Positions 36,026 through 44,280 of a stretch of DNA of 64,000 bases are shown here, in pieces. The stretch is from Brevundimonas intermedia. Its GTDB lineage: Bacteria; Pseudomonadota; Alphaproteobacteria; Caulobacterales; Caulobacteraceae. Below the pieces are notes generated by a model, which was not told the origin of the DNA, did not search any database, and saw only the letters and a list, made by a program, of their open reading frames with translations. A program made the position numbers and the translations under genes. The first letter of the stretch is position 1. Each line of letters begins with the position of its first letter. The stretch covers positions 1 through 64,000 of the forward strand of contig NZ_SPVH01000004.1 in assembly GCF_004614235.1 (NCBI RefSeq), written 5' to 3'.

Positions 36026-36186
36026 CGAGCGCCGCGCCGCGTAGCTGCCCGGGCTGGCCACGCAGCGCCGTGGCGTCTCGGCGGACGGGGAGCCGTCGCC
36101 GCCTGCGAGCCCGGCCGCGTCGCGAATAAAGCGCGACAGTGCCGTCGCCTGAATGCTATTGCGAGCCGCTCACAACTAGGTCTCCC

Positions 36187-38118
36187 ATGCGCCCTCTGCT
36201 CCGCCTTTTCGCCCTGATGCTTGCGATGGGGCTGTCCGCACCCGCCCTGGCCCAGGCGCCGTCCGCCTCCGAGGCCCAGGTCGCCTGGCGACTGCTCGAC
36301 TATGTGGCGGTCGACTATGCCGGCGCGGTTGCCAATGGTCAGGTGACCAATCCGGCCGAATACGGCGAGATGATCGAGTTCGGCGGCCAAATCCGGACCC
36401 GCCTGGACGCCCTGCCGCCGAACCCGGCCAAGGCCGGCCTGATCCGTGACGCGGAGGCCCTGCAGGCGGCCATCCTCGACAAGGCCGACCCGGGGGTCGT
36501 CGGGGCCCGGGCCAAGGCGCTGGCCGGCGCGGTGCTGGCGGCCTATCCGAGCCCGCTCGCGCCTTCGTTCCCGCCTGATCTGGCCCGCGGCGCGACCCTC
36601 TATGCCGAGCAATGCTCGGTCTGCCATGGCGTGACCGGACGCGCCGACGGCCCGGGCGCCGAGGGGCTCGACCCGCCTGCGATCGCCTTCGCGGATGTGG
36701 AGCGCGCCCGTCAGCGCAGCGTGTTCGGCCTCTACCAGGTGATCGATCAGGGGCTCGAGGGCACGGCCATGGCCAGCTTCGCCCATCTGCCGGCCGAGGA
36801 TCGCTGGGCCTTGGCCTTCTACGTGGGCCGGTTCGCCTTCACCGACGCCGAAGCCGCCGAAGGTCGACGCCTCTGGGAGAGCGACGCGGCGATCCGCGCC
36901 GCGTTCCCTGACCTGGCCGCCCTCACCCAGGCCACCCCGGCGGAGCTGGCGACAAGGATCGGCGAGACGAAGGCGCGGGCGGTCATCGCTCACCTGCGTC
37001 GCCATCCCGAGGCGACGGTTCGCGCCGAGGGATCGACCCTGACCCTGGCCCGGACGCGACTGGCCGAAAGCGAGGCCGCCTATCGCCGGGGCGACCGCAA
37101 GGCCGCGACCGACCTCGCCCTCTCGGCCTATCTCGACGGCGTCGAACCGGTGGAGCCGGCGCTCGGCGCTCGTGACGGCGCCTTGCTGCGGCGGGTCGAG
37201 ACGGCCATGACCGACCTGCGCATCTCGATCAGCAGGCGCGCGCCGACCCAGGAGGTCGCGGACCGGGTCGCCCGCGCGAACGCCCTGCTGGACACGGCCG
37301 AACGCGCCCTCGCGCCCCAGGAGGCGGACAATCTCGCCAGCTTCCTCGGCGCTTTCACCATCCTGCTGCGCGAAGGGCTGGAAGCCATCCTCATCGTGGT
37401 GGCGATGATCGCCTTCCTGAGGAAGGCCGAACGGCCCGAGGTGCTGCGCTACGTCCACGGCGGCTGGGTGGCCGCGCTGGTCGCCGGCGGCGCCACCTGG
37501 GCGGCCGCGACCTTCTTCATCTCCATCAGCGGCGCCAGCCGGGAGCTCACCGAAGGATTCGGCTCGCTCCTGGCGGCCGTGGTGCTCGTCTCGGTCGGCA
37601 TCTGGATGCATGGGAAGTCGCACGCCGACGCCTGGCAGACCTATATCCGCGACAAGCTCTCCCACGCGCTGTCGAAGCGGTCGGCCTGGTTCCTGTTCCT
37701 GCTGGCCTTCATCGTCGTCTATCGCGAGGTGTTCGAGACCATCCTCTTCTATGCGGCGATCTGGAGCCAGGGCGGCCATCTCGGCATGCTGGCCGGCGCC
37801 CTGACGGCGGTGGCCATCCTGGCCGTGGTGGCCTGGGCCTTGCTGGCCTACAGCATGCGCCTCCCGATCGGCCGGTTCTTCTCGCTGAGCTCGATCCTCA
37901 TGGCCATCCTGTCGGTCGTCCTCGTCGGCAAGGGCGTGGCTGCGCTGCAGGAGGCGGGCTGGCTCGATGTCCATCCGCTGGAGTGGATCCCCCGCATCGA
38001 GATCCTCGGTCTTTATCCGACGGTCGAGGGCGTCGCCGTTCAGCTTCTGACGATTGCTATCCTCGTGGTCGGCTTCTCCCGGCATGCGGCGCCGAAGGGC
38101 GCGCGCCCAGCCTCTTGA
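36187..38118 (+). CDS. Cytochrome c-FTR1 fusion permease (PbrT-like)
   Basis: A 643-residue protein. After a signal peptide (LMLAMGLSAPALAQ) comes a periplasmic helical part, then a cytochrome c domain with CSVCHG (about residues 145-149), a further hydrophilic region, and a C-terminal FTR1-type iron permease with about seven helices. The FTR1 motifs REGLEA (about 395) and REVFE (about 514) are the metal-transport REXXE type. In Cupriavidus the lead locus contains PbrT with this same arrangement, thought to take up Pb2+; iron uptake by related proteins is also known. Neighbouring lspA, MerR and the ZntA-type gene favour PbrT. ATG 36187 starts at the signal peptide; ATG-like starts at 36139 are upstream of any ribosome site. 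Confidence 0.85.
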   Translation: MRPLLRLFALMLAMGLSAPALAQAPSASEAQVAWRLLDYVAVDYAGAVANGQVTNPAEYGEMIEFGGQIRTRLDALPPNPAKAGLIRDAEALQAAILDKADPGVVGARAKALAGAVLAAYPSPLAPSFPPDLARGATLYAEQCSVCHGVTGRADGPGAEGLDPPAIAFADVERARQRSVFGLYQVIDQGLEGTAMASFAHLPAEDRWALAFYVGRFAFTDAEAAEGRRLWESDAAIRAAFPDLAALTQATPAELATRIGETKARAVIAHLRRHPEATVRAEGSTLTLARTRLAESEAAYRRGDRKAATDLALSAYLDGVEPVEPALGARDGALLRRVETAMTDLRISISRRAPTQEVADRVARANALLDTAERALAPQEADNLASFLGAFTILLREGLEAILIVVAMIAFLRKAERPEVLRYVHGGWVAALVAGGATWAAATFFISISGASRELTEGFGSLLAAVVLVSVGIWMHGKSHADAWQTYIRDKLSHALSKRSAWFLFLLAFIVVYREVFETILFYAAIWSQGGHLGMLAGALTAVAILAVVAWALLAYSMRLPIGRFFSLSSILMAILSVVLVGKGVAALQEAGWLDVHPLEWIPRIEILGLYPTVEGVAVQLLTIAILVVGFSRHAAPKGARPAS

Positions 38119-38244
38119 GCGGGCGTCTCCGCCTGAGGCCCAACTGCGGCCCGCGGGTTTCGGAGCTCCTTGGGCGCCGATAGCCGCGCAGTCCGCGGAT
38201 ACCCAGGGTGCGGGGGCCGCCTATAGTGTGCGAGGCCTCCCTTG

Positions 38245-38344
38245 GTGCGGAGATTAGGCGTCCTATTCTCCGCACTTCACGCGGAGAACAGCCTTGCTCC
38301 TGCGGCGCATAACGCCCATATTCCCCGCAAGGAGTGCGGGGAAT
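38245..38344 (+). promoter_or_regulatory. Cluster of palindromes before the fic gene
   Basis: Three inverted repeats built from one half-site, TTCYCCGCA, precede fic. The first pairs 38245-38253 with 38267-38275 (GTGCGGAGA). The second is TTCTCCGC (38266-38273), a 7-base gap and GCGGAGAA (38281-38288). The third is ATTCCCCGC (38320-38328), a 7-base gap and GCGGGGAAT (38336-38344), and it covers the ribosome site and the first bases of the start codon. Same half-site and 7-base gap in two copies 55 bases apart point to a protein-binding operator. The winged-helix end of the Fic protein is a candidate binder. Confidence 0.65.
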
Positions 38345-39452
38345 GGCGCAATACATCCATGAGATCGAAGGCTGGCCGCGTCTGGAATGGCGCGCTGACG
38401 CGCTTGCCGATCGCCTCCCAGCCGTCCGTCATCGCCAAGGCCTTCTGCTTGGCCGGATGCACACGCTCGGCTTCGACCTCCGCGCTGAAGCCGTCCTCGA
38501 GACCCTTACCGAAGATGTCCTGAAATCCAGCGAAATCGAAGGCGAGCTGCTCGACAAGGATCAGGTGCGATCCTCCATCGCCCGCCGCCTCGGCATGGAT
38601 ATCGGGGCCCTCGCCCCCGCGGATCGCAACGTCGAAGGCGTCGTCGAAATGATGCTCGACGCGACCCAGAACTTTGCGTCTCCGCTCACCGAGGAACGGC
38701 TGTTCGGCTGGCACGCCGCCCTGTTTCCGACCGGACGCAGCGGCATGACGAAGATCGTCGTCGGCGCCTGGCGCAACGAGAGCTCCGGCCCGATGCAGGT
38801 CGTCTCGGGCCCCTTCGGACGAGAGCGCGTGCACTATGAAGCGCCGCCCGCCGCCCGTCTGCAGGACGAGATGCGCGCGTTCCTCGACTGGTTCACTGAC
38901 GAGCCGCGGACGGATCCGGTCCTCAAGGCCGCGATCGCCCACCTGTGGTTCGTGACCATCCACCCGTTCGACGACGGGAACGGCCGGATCGCCCGGGCGA
39001 TCGCCGACATGGCGCTCGCCCGTTCCGAGAAAAGCGCCCAGCGGTTCTACAGCATGTCCGCCCAGATCCGGCTGGAGCGCAAGGACTACTACGCGACCCT
39101 GGAGACGACCCAGAAAGGCGCGCTGGACGTGACCCTCTGGCTGGACTGGTTCCTCGGCTGCCTCGATCGCGCATTCGACGGCGCGGAAACCACCCTGACC
39201 CATGTGATGCGCAAGGCGCGCTTCTGGGAGGCGCTCGCAGGTCAGACGTTGAGCGAGCGCCAGAGCACGGTCATCAACCGGCTGCTCGACGGCTTCGAAG
39301 GCAAGCTCACCTCGACCAAATGGGCGGCGCTGACGAAGTCCTCGCCCGACACGGCCTTGCGCGACATCAAAGATCTGGTGGACCGGGGCATCCTCGTGAA
39401 GGATGACGGCGGGGGACGCAGCACAAGCTATTCTCTGGTCGATCGAGGATAA
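38343..39452 (+). CDS. Fic-family AMP-transferase with DUF4172 and winged-helix end
   Basis: A 369-residue Fic protein. The N-terminal 100 residues match the DUF4172 region that precedes some Fic domains, and contain the inhibitory helix SSEIEGE (about residues 61-67), the class II type whose Glu blocks ATP. The Fic core has the complete active motif HPFDDGNGRIAR (about 206-217). The C-terminus (SERQSTVINRLLDGFEGKL, KWAALTKSSPDTALRDIKDL, GILVKDDGGGRSTSYSL) is a winged-helix DNA-binding domain. It should AMPylate target proteins when inhibition is relieved; targets are unknown. AAGGAG precedes ATG 38343. The palindromes before it suggest that it controls its own transcription. Confidence 0.9.
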   Translation: MAQYIHEIEGWPRLEWRADALADRLPAVRHRQGLLLGRMHTLGFDLRAEAVLETLTEDVLKSSEIEGELLDKDQVRSSIARRLGMDIGALAPADRNVEGVVEMMLDATQNFASPLTEERLFGWHAALFPTGRSGMTKIVVGAWRNESSGPMQVVSGPFGRERVHYEAPPAARLQDEMRAFLDWFTDEPRTDPVLKAAIAHLWFVTIHPFDDGNGRIARAIADMALARSEKSAQRFYSMSAQIRLERKDYYATLETTQKGALDVTLWLDWFLGCLDRAFDGAETTLTHVMRKARFWEALAGQTLSERQSTVINRLLDGFEGKLTSTKWAALTKSSPDTALRDIKDLVDRGILVKDDGGGRSTSYSLVDRG

Positions 39453-39568
39453 GCGCCTCCCCATGGCGCCGGCGAGGCTCTGCGCCGTGCGGCTCCACTG
39501 AAGACCCTGCCTCGACAGGGAGGATCGCAATTCGCCAGTTCTGGCGCGTTACCGCCAAAAACGCAGCC

Positions 39569-40324
39569 TCAGGCCTGGCGTGCGATAGCAATGGCCGAGA
39601 GGTCGGACGCGGCATCCACCAAAACTCCGGCCGCCTTGCGCTCCGAATAGCGGTCCACGAGCTGAACGGCGTGGGGCCGGACCAGGATGGTGAAGCGCAC
39701 CAGTTCCTCCATCACATCGACAATCCGCTCATAGTAGGCCGAGGGTTTCATCCGGCCGGCCTCGTCGAATTCCTGGAAGGCCTTGGCCACGCTCGACTGG
39801 TTGGGGATGGTGACCATCCGCATCCAGCGGCCCAGAAGGCGCAGAGTGTTGACGGCGTTGAAGCTCTGGGACCCGCCCGACACCTGCATGACGGCGAGCG
39901 TCCGGCCCTGGGTCGGGCGCATGCCGCCCAGGCTCAACGGCAGGTGATCGATCTGCAGCTTCATCAGTCCGGAGACCTGGCCGTGCCGCTCCGGGCTGCA
40001 CCAGACCATGCCCTCCGACCACAAGGCGTGTTCGCGCAACTCGCGCACCGCCGGGTGGTCGTCGTCGCCGGGCGCGCCCGGCAGGGGCAGGTCGGTGGGG
40101 TCGAAGATGCGGGTCTCGCATCCCATTTGCTGCAGCAGGCGGGCCGCTTCCTCGACGCAGAACCGCGAATACGACCGCTCGCGCAGCGATCCGTACAGGA
40201 GAAGGATACGCGGCGCCGGCTCGGTCGGGCCCAGTCCACGGGCGGGATCGGCGGACAGATAGGCCGCGTCCAGAGCCGGCAGATGATCCGGGTCCGGCAG
40301 CGAGCGCAGGCGGGTGAAGGTCAT
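39569..40324 (-). CDS. arsH: ArsH, NADPH-dependent FMN reductase of arsenic resistance
   Basis: A 251-residue flavodoxin-like protein of the ArsH family. Visible signatures are [21 protein letters not shown] (FMN phosphate loop), [21 protein letters not shown] (flavin contact), and [21 protein letters not shown], which is specific to ArsH. ArsH oxidises trivalent organoarsenicals and reduces quinones or azo dyes with NADPH. ATG 40324 follows AAGGA; the longer frame to 40567 has no family sequence. No arsR, arsB or arsC is nearby, so this is a lone arsH. It is the last gene before the tRNA-Gly boundary. Confidence 0.93.
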   Translation of the reverse strand: MTFTRLRSLPDPDHLPALDAAYLSADPARGLGPTEPAPRILLLYGSLRERSYSRFCVEEAARLLQQMGCETRIFDPTDLPLPGAPGDDDHPAVRELREHALWSEGMVWCSPERHGQVSGLMKLQIDHLPLSLGGMRPTQGRTLAVMQVSGGSQSFNAVNTLRLLGRWMRMVTIPNQSSVAKAFQEFDEAGRMKPSAYYERIVDVMEELVRFTILVRPHAVQLVDRYSERKAAGVLVDAASDLSAIAIARQA

Positions 40325-40795
40325 CACAGGTCCTTGGTCAGACAGGCGGCCGACGCCGGCCAGACGTCCGCGAAGTCCGACGTGCGGACGAGCGATAGAC
40401 CGGGCCGGTCCTATTAAGGTCACTACAGGACGGTGAACAGCAATCGCTCGGGACCGCGCCGAGACCGCGACACCCTGACCGTCGCCAAACCCCGCGGGAT
40501 CCTTCAGAGAGTCAAAGGCGGCGGTTGACGGATACGAGGCAAGAAGCTGCGGGCAACAACATTCCAAGGCACTATTTTCCCGTGACCTGCTCGCGGGTCG
40601 ATCTCCGCAAAAATTAGTTCGGTGTTTTCAGCAGATTTCAGGGGCCTTCACCGCAATGCGCCATGCCAATGGACAGGCGAGCGCTCGCCAGCAAAAGATT
40701 TTTGGTAGCGGTGTGGTAGCGGCGTAAAAAATAGGGTGGGCGATCCCGTTGGGATCGCCCTGCCATAACCTATTGATTGCCTTGGCAATCTCGAC
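40325..40795. other. Non-coding space between arsH and tRNA-Gly; candidate attachment region
   Basis: 471 bases without a supportable gene. The part from about 40560 to 40735 is visibly richer in A+T than its surroundings and contains two TGGTAGCGG direct repeats (40703-40711 and 40714-40722), 11 bases apart, i.e. one helical turn, as integrase or excisionase arm sites often are. Next to the tRNA is a short palindrome, GATTGCC-TT-GGCAATC (40775-40790 on the plus strand). No integrase gene and no second copy of the tRNA 3' end was noticed in the window. Confidence 0.45.
40725..40760 (-). terminator. Rho-independent terminator of tRNA-Gly
   Basis: On the minus strand GGGCGATCCC-AAC-GGGATCGCCC forms a perfect 10-pair stem with a 3-base loop (40738-40760), followed by ACCCTATTTTTT. 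It lies 36 bases after the tRNA 3' end in the right orientation and is a strong terminator. Confidence 0.85.
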
Positions 40796-40870
40796 TGGAG
40801 CGGGCGAAGAGATTCGAACTCTCGACCCCAACCTTGGCAAGGTTGTGCTCTACCACTGAGCTACGCCCGC
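40796..40870 (-). tRNA. tRNA-Gly (anticodon GCC)
   Basis: On the minus strand the gene begins GCGGGCGTAGCTCAGTGGTA and folds as a standard cloverleaf. The acceptor stem GCGGGCG pairs with CGCCCGC, the D arm is GCTC...GAGC, the anticodon stem CAACC/GGTTG holds the loop TTGCCAA, so the anticodon is GCC, and the T arm is GAGAG-TTCGAAT-CTCTT. The discriminator is T and CCA is encoded. Gly tRNAs with GCC are frequent integration targets of genomic islands, and the accessory genes start at its 3' side. Confidence 0.97.
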
Positions 40871-40988
40871 ACTCCGTAGGAGCTAGGTGCGCTCCCCGTC
40901 GAGGAGGGGGCGTATAGCGGAGGGTTGAGCGGTCCTGCAAGAGTGAATTTGCAAAAAGCGACCAAGCCCTGCCCACGCCCCCCGCGCG

Positions 40989-41771
40989 TCAGCGCGGCGC
41001 CAGCCTGATCGCCCCGTCCAGGCGGATGCATTCGCCGTTGATATAGACGTTGCGGGCCAGTTCCAGCACCAGCGACGCATAGTCGGCGGGCGTGCCCAGG
41101 CGGCTGGGGAAGGGGATGGCGGCGGCCAGGGCGTCCTGGATCTTCTGGTCCATGCCGGCCATCATCGGCGTCCACATGATGCCGGGCAGGATGGTGTTGC
41201 AGCGCACCCCTTCCTGGGCCAGGTCGCGCGCCACCGGCAAGGTCATGGCGTAGACGCCGCCCTTGGACGCCGAATAGGCCGCCTGACCGATCTGGCCGTC
41301 CTGGGCCGCCACAGAGGCGGTGTTGACGATCAGACCGCGCTCGCCGTCCGCCATGGGCTCCAGCGTCACCATGCCCGCCGCCGACTGCGACAGGACGCGG
41401 AAGGTGCCGAACAGATTGACCCGCACGGTGCGCTCGAACTGGGCCATGTCATGGGCGCGGATCTCGCCGGTGTCCTTCTTGCGCGAGACGGTCTTCTGGC
41501 CCGTGGCGATACCGGCGCAGTTGACGGTCAGCCGCTCCTGGCCGTGGGCGGCGCGGGCTTTTTCGAAGGCCGCGGCGACCGAGGCGTCGTCGGTGACATC
41601 GACCTGGCAGAAGACTCCCCCGATTTCCCTGGCGATTTCCTCGCCCCGCTCGGCGTTCAGGTCGAACAGGGCGACCCGTGCGCCCGTGGCGGCGATGGCG
41701 CGCGCGGTGCCTTCGCCGAGGCCGGACGCCCCGCCCGTGACCACGGCGGCGATGGTGTTGTCGAGTTTCAT
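40989..41771 (-). CDS. Short-chain dehydrogenase/reductase (3-hydroxyacyl-CoA dehydrogenase type)
   Basis: A 260-residue classical SDR. The NAD site is AVVTGGASGLGEGTARAIA, with Asp in ALFDLNAE favouring NAD+ over NADP+. The catalytic set is NCAG, Ser in IVNTASVAA, and QAAYSASKGG with Tyr and Lys. The unusually long segment around ATGQKTVSRKKDTGE and the C-terminal FPSRLGTPADYASLV resemble 3-hydroxyacyl-CoA dehydrogenase type 2 (HSD17B10-like) proteins of alphaproteobacteria, which act in fatty-acid or branched-chain amino-acid breakdown. It stands alone, divergent from the DUF1232 gene. First gene of the chromosomal side. Confidence 0.85.
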   Translation of the reverse strand: MKLDNTIAAVVTGGASGLGEGTARAIAATGARVALFDLNAERGEEIAREIGGVFCQVDVTDDASVAAAFEKARAAHGQERLTVNCAGIATGQKTVSRKKDTGEIRAHDMAQFERTVRVNLFGTFRVLSQSAAGMVTLEPMADGERGLIVNTASVAAQDGQIGQAAYSASKGGVYAMTLPVARDLAQEGVRCNTILPGIMWTPMMAGMDQKIQDALAAAIPFPSRLGTPADYASLVLELARNVYINGECIRLDGAIRLAPR

Positions 41772-41827
41772 CCTGGTCGTTCCTATGTATTGTTTGAACC
41801 TGAGTTTCTTTTGAGGATTTAGCGGCC

Positions 41828-42226
41828 ATGACCGCCAAAGCCAAACCCGCCGATCCGTCTGACGCCCTGGACCCGAAAAAGGCCCTCGTCCCTTCCGTCG
41901 TGAAGGTCAACGAGGCGCGCGTGACCAGGGGCTTCTGGCCCAAGATCACCCGCACGGCCGCCCGCATCCCCTTCGCCGACCAGGCCCTGGCCGCCTGGTA
42001 CGCCGCGCGCGATCCCGAGACGCCGATGGCGGCCAAGGGCATGATCTTCGCCGGCCTGGCCTATTTCGTCCTGCCGGTGGACGCCATCCCCGACATCTTC
42101 GCGGGCATCGGCTACACCGACGACGCCGCCGTGATCACGGCGGTGCTGGCCATGGTCGGCGCCAGCATCAAACGCCGCCACCGCGACAAGGCCGAGGATG
42201 CGGTGCAGCGGTTGAAGTCGAAATAA
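41828..42226 (+). CDS. DUF1232 (YkvA-like) membrane protein
   Basis: A 132-residue protein with the DUF1232 core AAKGMIFAGLAYFVLPVDAIPD followed by GYTDDAAVITAVLAMV. The motif YF-x-x-P-x-D-x-I-PD is the family mark. One or two membrane segments are likely. Function is not established; the Bacillus member is YkvA. The ATG lies 56 bases from the divergent SDR start, so the two share an intergenic promoter region. A strong inverted repeat follows the stop. Confidence 0.88.
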   Translation: MTAKAKPADPSDALDPKKALVPSVVKVNEARVTRGFWPKITRTAARIPFADQALAAWYAARDPETPMAAKGMIFAGLAYFVLPVDAIPDIFAGIGYTDDAAVITAVLAMVGASIKRRHRDKAEDAVQRLKSK

Positions 42227-42228
42227 TG

Positions 42229-42265
42229 ATCCTCCCCCGAGAAGCGTAGCGGAACGGGGGAGGAT
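42229..42265. repeat. REP-like inverted repeat between convergent genes
   Basis: Perfect 11-base arms, ATCCTCCCCCG (42229-42239) and CGGGGGAGGAT (42255-42265), with a 15-base loop GAAGCGTAGC-type sequence. It fills the space between the convergent DUF1232 and quinone oxidoreductase genes and touches the stop codon of the latter. It shares its CCTCCCC core with elements at 49129, 51000 and 62683 and could also act as a bidirectional terminator. Confidence 0.7.
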
Positions 42266-43266
42266 TAGCTCTCCACCGTCACCACGATCTTGCCCAGCGC
42301 CTGACGGTCGCCCAGCGCCTTGATCGCCTCGCCCGCCTTTTCCAGCGGGAAGGTCTTCGACACGCGCGGCTTGATCTTGCCGTCGGCGTACATCTGCATC
42401 AGTTCGGCCATGTTGGCGGCGTGGCCCTTGGGATCGCGCGCGACGGCGGCGCCCCAGAAGACCCCGATCACCGACACCGACTTCAGCAGGGTCAGGTTCA
42501 GCGGCAATGACGGAATGCCCGCCGGGAAGCCGACCACAAGATAGCGTCCGTTCCAATCCATGGCCCGCAACGCCGGATCGGCATAATCGCCGCCTACCGC
42601 GTCATAGACCACGTCGGCGCCGTCACGGCCGGTCGCCAGCTTGAACTCGCCCGACAGTTCCTTCTGCGCGGCCTTGTCCATCGGCCCGCTCGGATAGATC
42701 AGGCCGTTGTCGGCCCCCAGGTCCAGGGCGAACTGGACCTTGTCGTTGGTCGAGGCGGCCGCCACGACCCGCGCCCCCATGGCCTTGCCCAGTTCGACGG
42801 CGGCGGCGCCTACGCCCCCCGCCGCGCCCAGAACCAGCAGGGTCTCGCCCGGCTGCAGTTTCGCCCTGTCCTTCAGCGCATAATAGCTGGTGCCATAGGT
42901 CATGATCAGGGCCGCCGCCTCCTCGAAGCTCATCGCTTCGGGGATCGGAATGACCGTCTCGGCCCGCACCGCCAGCCGTTCGACCAGACCGCCCCAGCCC
43001 GGCACGGCGATGACGCGGTCGCCCTTGCGCACGCCCTTGACGCCCTCGCCCACCGCCTCGATCACGCCCGCAACCTCGGCGCCGGGCGAGAAGGGCCGTT
43101 CGGGCCGGAACTGGTATTTGTCCTCGATGATCAACGTGTCGGGATAGTTGATCCCCACCGCCTTGACCTCGATGATCACCTCGCCCGCCTTGGGCGTCGG
43201 ATCGAGCACGTCCTCCACGACCAATGTTTCAGGACCGCCGGGAGCCTTGGACAAAACAGCGCGCAT
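42265..43266 (-). CDS. NADPH:quinone oxidoreductase-like MDR protein
   Basis: A 333-residue zinc-free medium-chain dehydrogenase/reductase. The N-terminal GroES-like part reads VKAVGINYPDTLIIEDKYQ and PFSPGAEVAGVIEAVGEGV. The nucleotide site is LLVLGAAGGVGAAAVELGKA, and GRYLVVGFPAGIPSLPLN is typical of quinone oxidoreductase (Qor-like) or enoyl-thioester members. No Cys/His zinc ligands are seen in the catalytic region. It reduces quinones or enones with NADPH; the real substrate is unknown. ATG 43266 follows GGAAA and is preferred to a TTG at 43269. It is divergent from the asparaginase gene. Confidence 0.85.
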   Translation of the reverse strand: MRAVLSKAPGGPETLVVEDVLDPTPKAGEVIIEVKAVGINYPDTLIIEDKYQFRPERPFSPGAEVAGVIEAVGEGVKGVRKGDRVIAVPGWGGLVERLAVRAETVIPIPEAMSFEEAAALIMTYGTSYYALKDRAKLQPGETLLVLGAAGGVGAAAVELGKAMGARVVAAASTNDKVQFALDLGADNGLIYPSGPMDKAAQKELSGEFKLATGRDGADVVYDAVGGDYADPALRAMDWNGRYLVVGFPAGIPSLPLNLTLLKSVSVIGVFWGAAVARDPKGHAANMAELMQMYADGKIKPRVSKTFPLEKAGEAIKALGDRQALGKIVVTVES

Positions 43267-43410
43267 CAAGATTTCCTTTCTTGGCCTATCGCGCTTCGCG
43301 CTGCTTGAGGCCGTTTCCCATCGACCGACATGGCGCGGCCTTCATCGCGACGCTAAACAGCGCCACGCCCGATTGAAAGAGGCGACGAAAACCAGGCTCA
43401 GGAAGACCCC

Positions 43411-44280
43411 ATGACCGCCCTCATCCTTCACGGCGGCGCCGGCGCCCGGCGCGAACGCAACTACGACGCCGAGGTCGTGCACATGCGCCAGGTGGTCGAG
43501 GCCATGAAGGCGCGGCTGGACGCGGGCGACTGCGCCCTGGACGTCGCCACCGCCGCCGTCGTCATGCTGGAGGATTCCGGCCTCTACGTCGCCGGCAAGG
43601 GCGCTTCGCCGAACCTGGCCGGCGCCTATGAGCTGGACGCCAGCATCATGGAGGGATCGACGAAACGCGCCGGCGCCGTCGCCGCCCTTCAGGGTTTCAG
43701 AAACCCCGTCGTCGCCGCTCGCGCCGTGATGGACCGCACGCCCCACGTCATGCTGGTGGGCGAGGGCGCGGCCCTGTTCGCTCACGACCAGGGGCTGGAG
43801 CCAATCGCCGACGAGGCCGCCTGGTTCACCGGCGCCGGCCAGGGCGAAGACAACCACCCGCCCGGAACCCTCAGCCACGGCACAGTCGGCGTCTGCGTGC
43901 TGGACAGCCAGGGCCGTCTCGCCGCCGCCACCTCGACCGCCGGGGTCTTCGGCAAGATGCCGGGCCGCGTCGGCGACACCCCCATCCCCGCCGCCGGAAC
44001 CTGGGCCGACGCCAAGGCCGCGACCTCCTGCACTGGCCAGGGCGAATACTTCATCCGCGTCGCCGCCGCCGCCCAGGTCGCCTGGCGCGTCGCCGCCGGA
44101 CAGACTCTGGCCGAGGCGACCCAGGCCGTCATCGATGAGATTGGATCCATGGGCGGCGACGGCGGCATGATCGCCCTGGACGCCGCCGGAAACATCGCCG
44201 CACCCTTCAACAGCCAGGGCATGAAACACGCCTGGCTGACGCCCGCCGGCGAGATCGGCGTCGAGGTCTTCAGGGACTAG
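43411..44280 (+). CDS. iaaA: Isoaspartyl peptidase / L-asparaginase (Ntn-hydrolase)
   Basis: A 289-residue plant-type asparaginase. The N-terminus LILHGGAGA is the family start. The precursor is cleaved before Thr158 in LSHGTVGVCVLDSQG, which becomes the N-terminal nucleophile. Other conserved parts are GSTKRAGAVAALQGFRNPV, STAGVFGKMPGRVGDTP and SCTGQGEYFIR. It hydrolyses isoaspartyl dipeptides and asparagine in the cytoplasm. The stop overlaps the stop of the convergent histidine kinase by 4 bases. The length is slightly short of the E. coli enzyme but complete. Confidence 0.92.
   Translation: MTALILHGGAGARRERNYDAEVVHMRQVVEAMKARLDAGDCALDVATAAVVMLEDSGLYVAGKGASPNLAGAYELDASIMEGSTKRAGAVAALQGFRNPVVAARAVMDRTPHVMLVGEGAALFAHDQGLEPIADEAAWFTGAGQGEDNHPPGTLSHGTVGVCVLDSQGRLAAATSTAGVFGKMPGRVGDTPIPAAGTWADAKAATSCTGQGEYFIRVAAAAQVAWRVAAGQTLAEATQAVIDEIGSMGGDGGMIALDAAGNIAAPFNSQGMKHAWLTPAGEIGVEVFRD

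Noticed and set aside
36140-36186. A possible Fur box before the cytochrome c-FTR1 gene
   Set aside because: The TGCTATTGCGAGC stretch only loosely resembles Fur or iron-response boxes and lacks clear symmetry.
35743-38085. A 780-codon open frame on the minus strand
   Set aside because: It mirrors lpdA's end and the cytochrome c-FTR1 gene, has low-complexity composition and no recognisable domain.
40628-40840. A 70-codon minus-strand frame that could be an integrase remnant
   Set aside because: It begins inside the tRNA-Gly gene and its sequence has no integrase motif; it is tRNA and terminator sequence read in frame.
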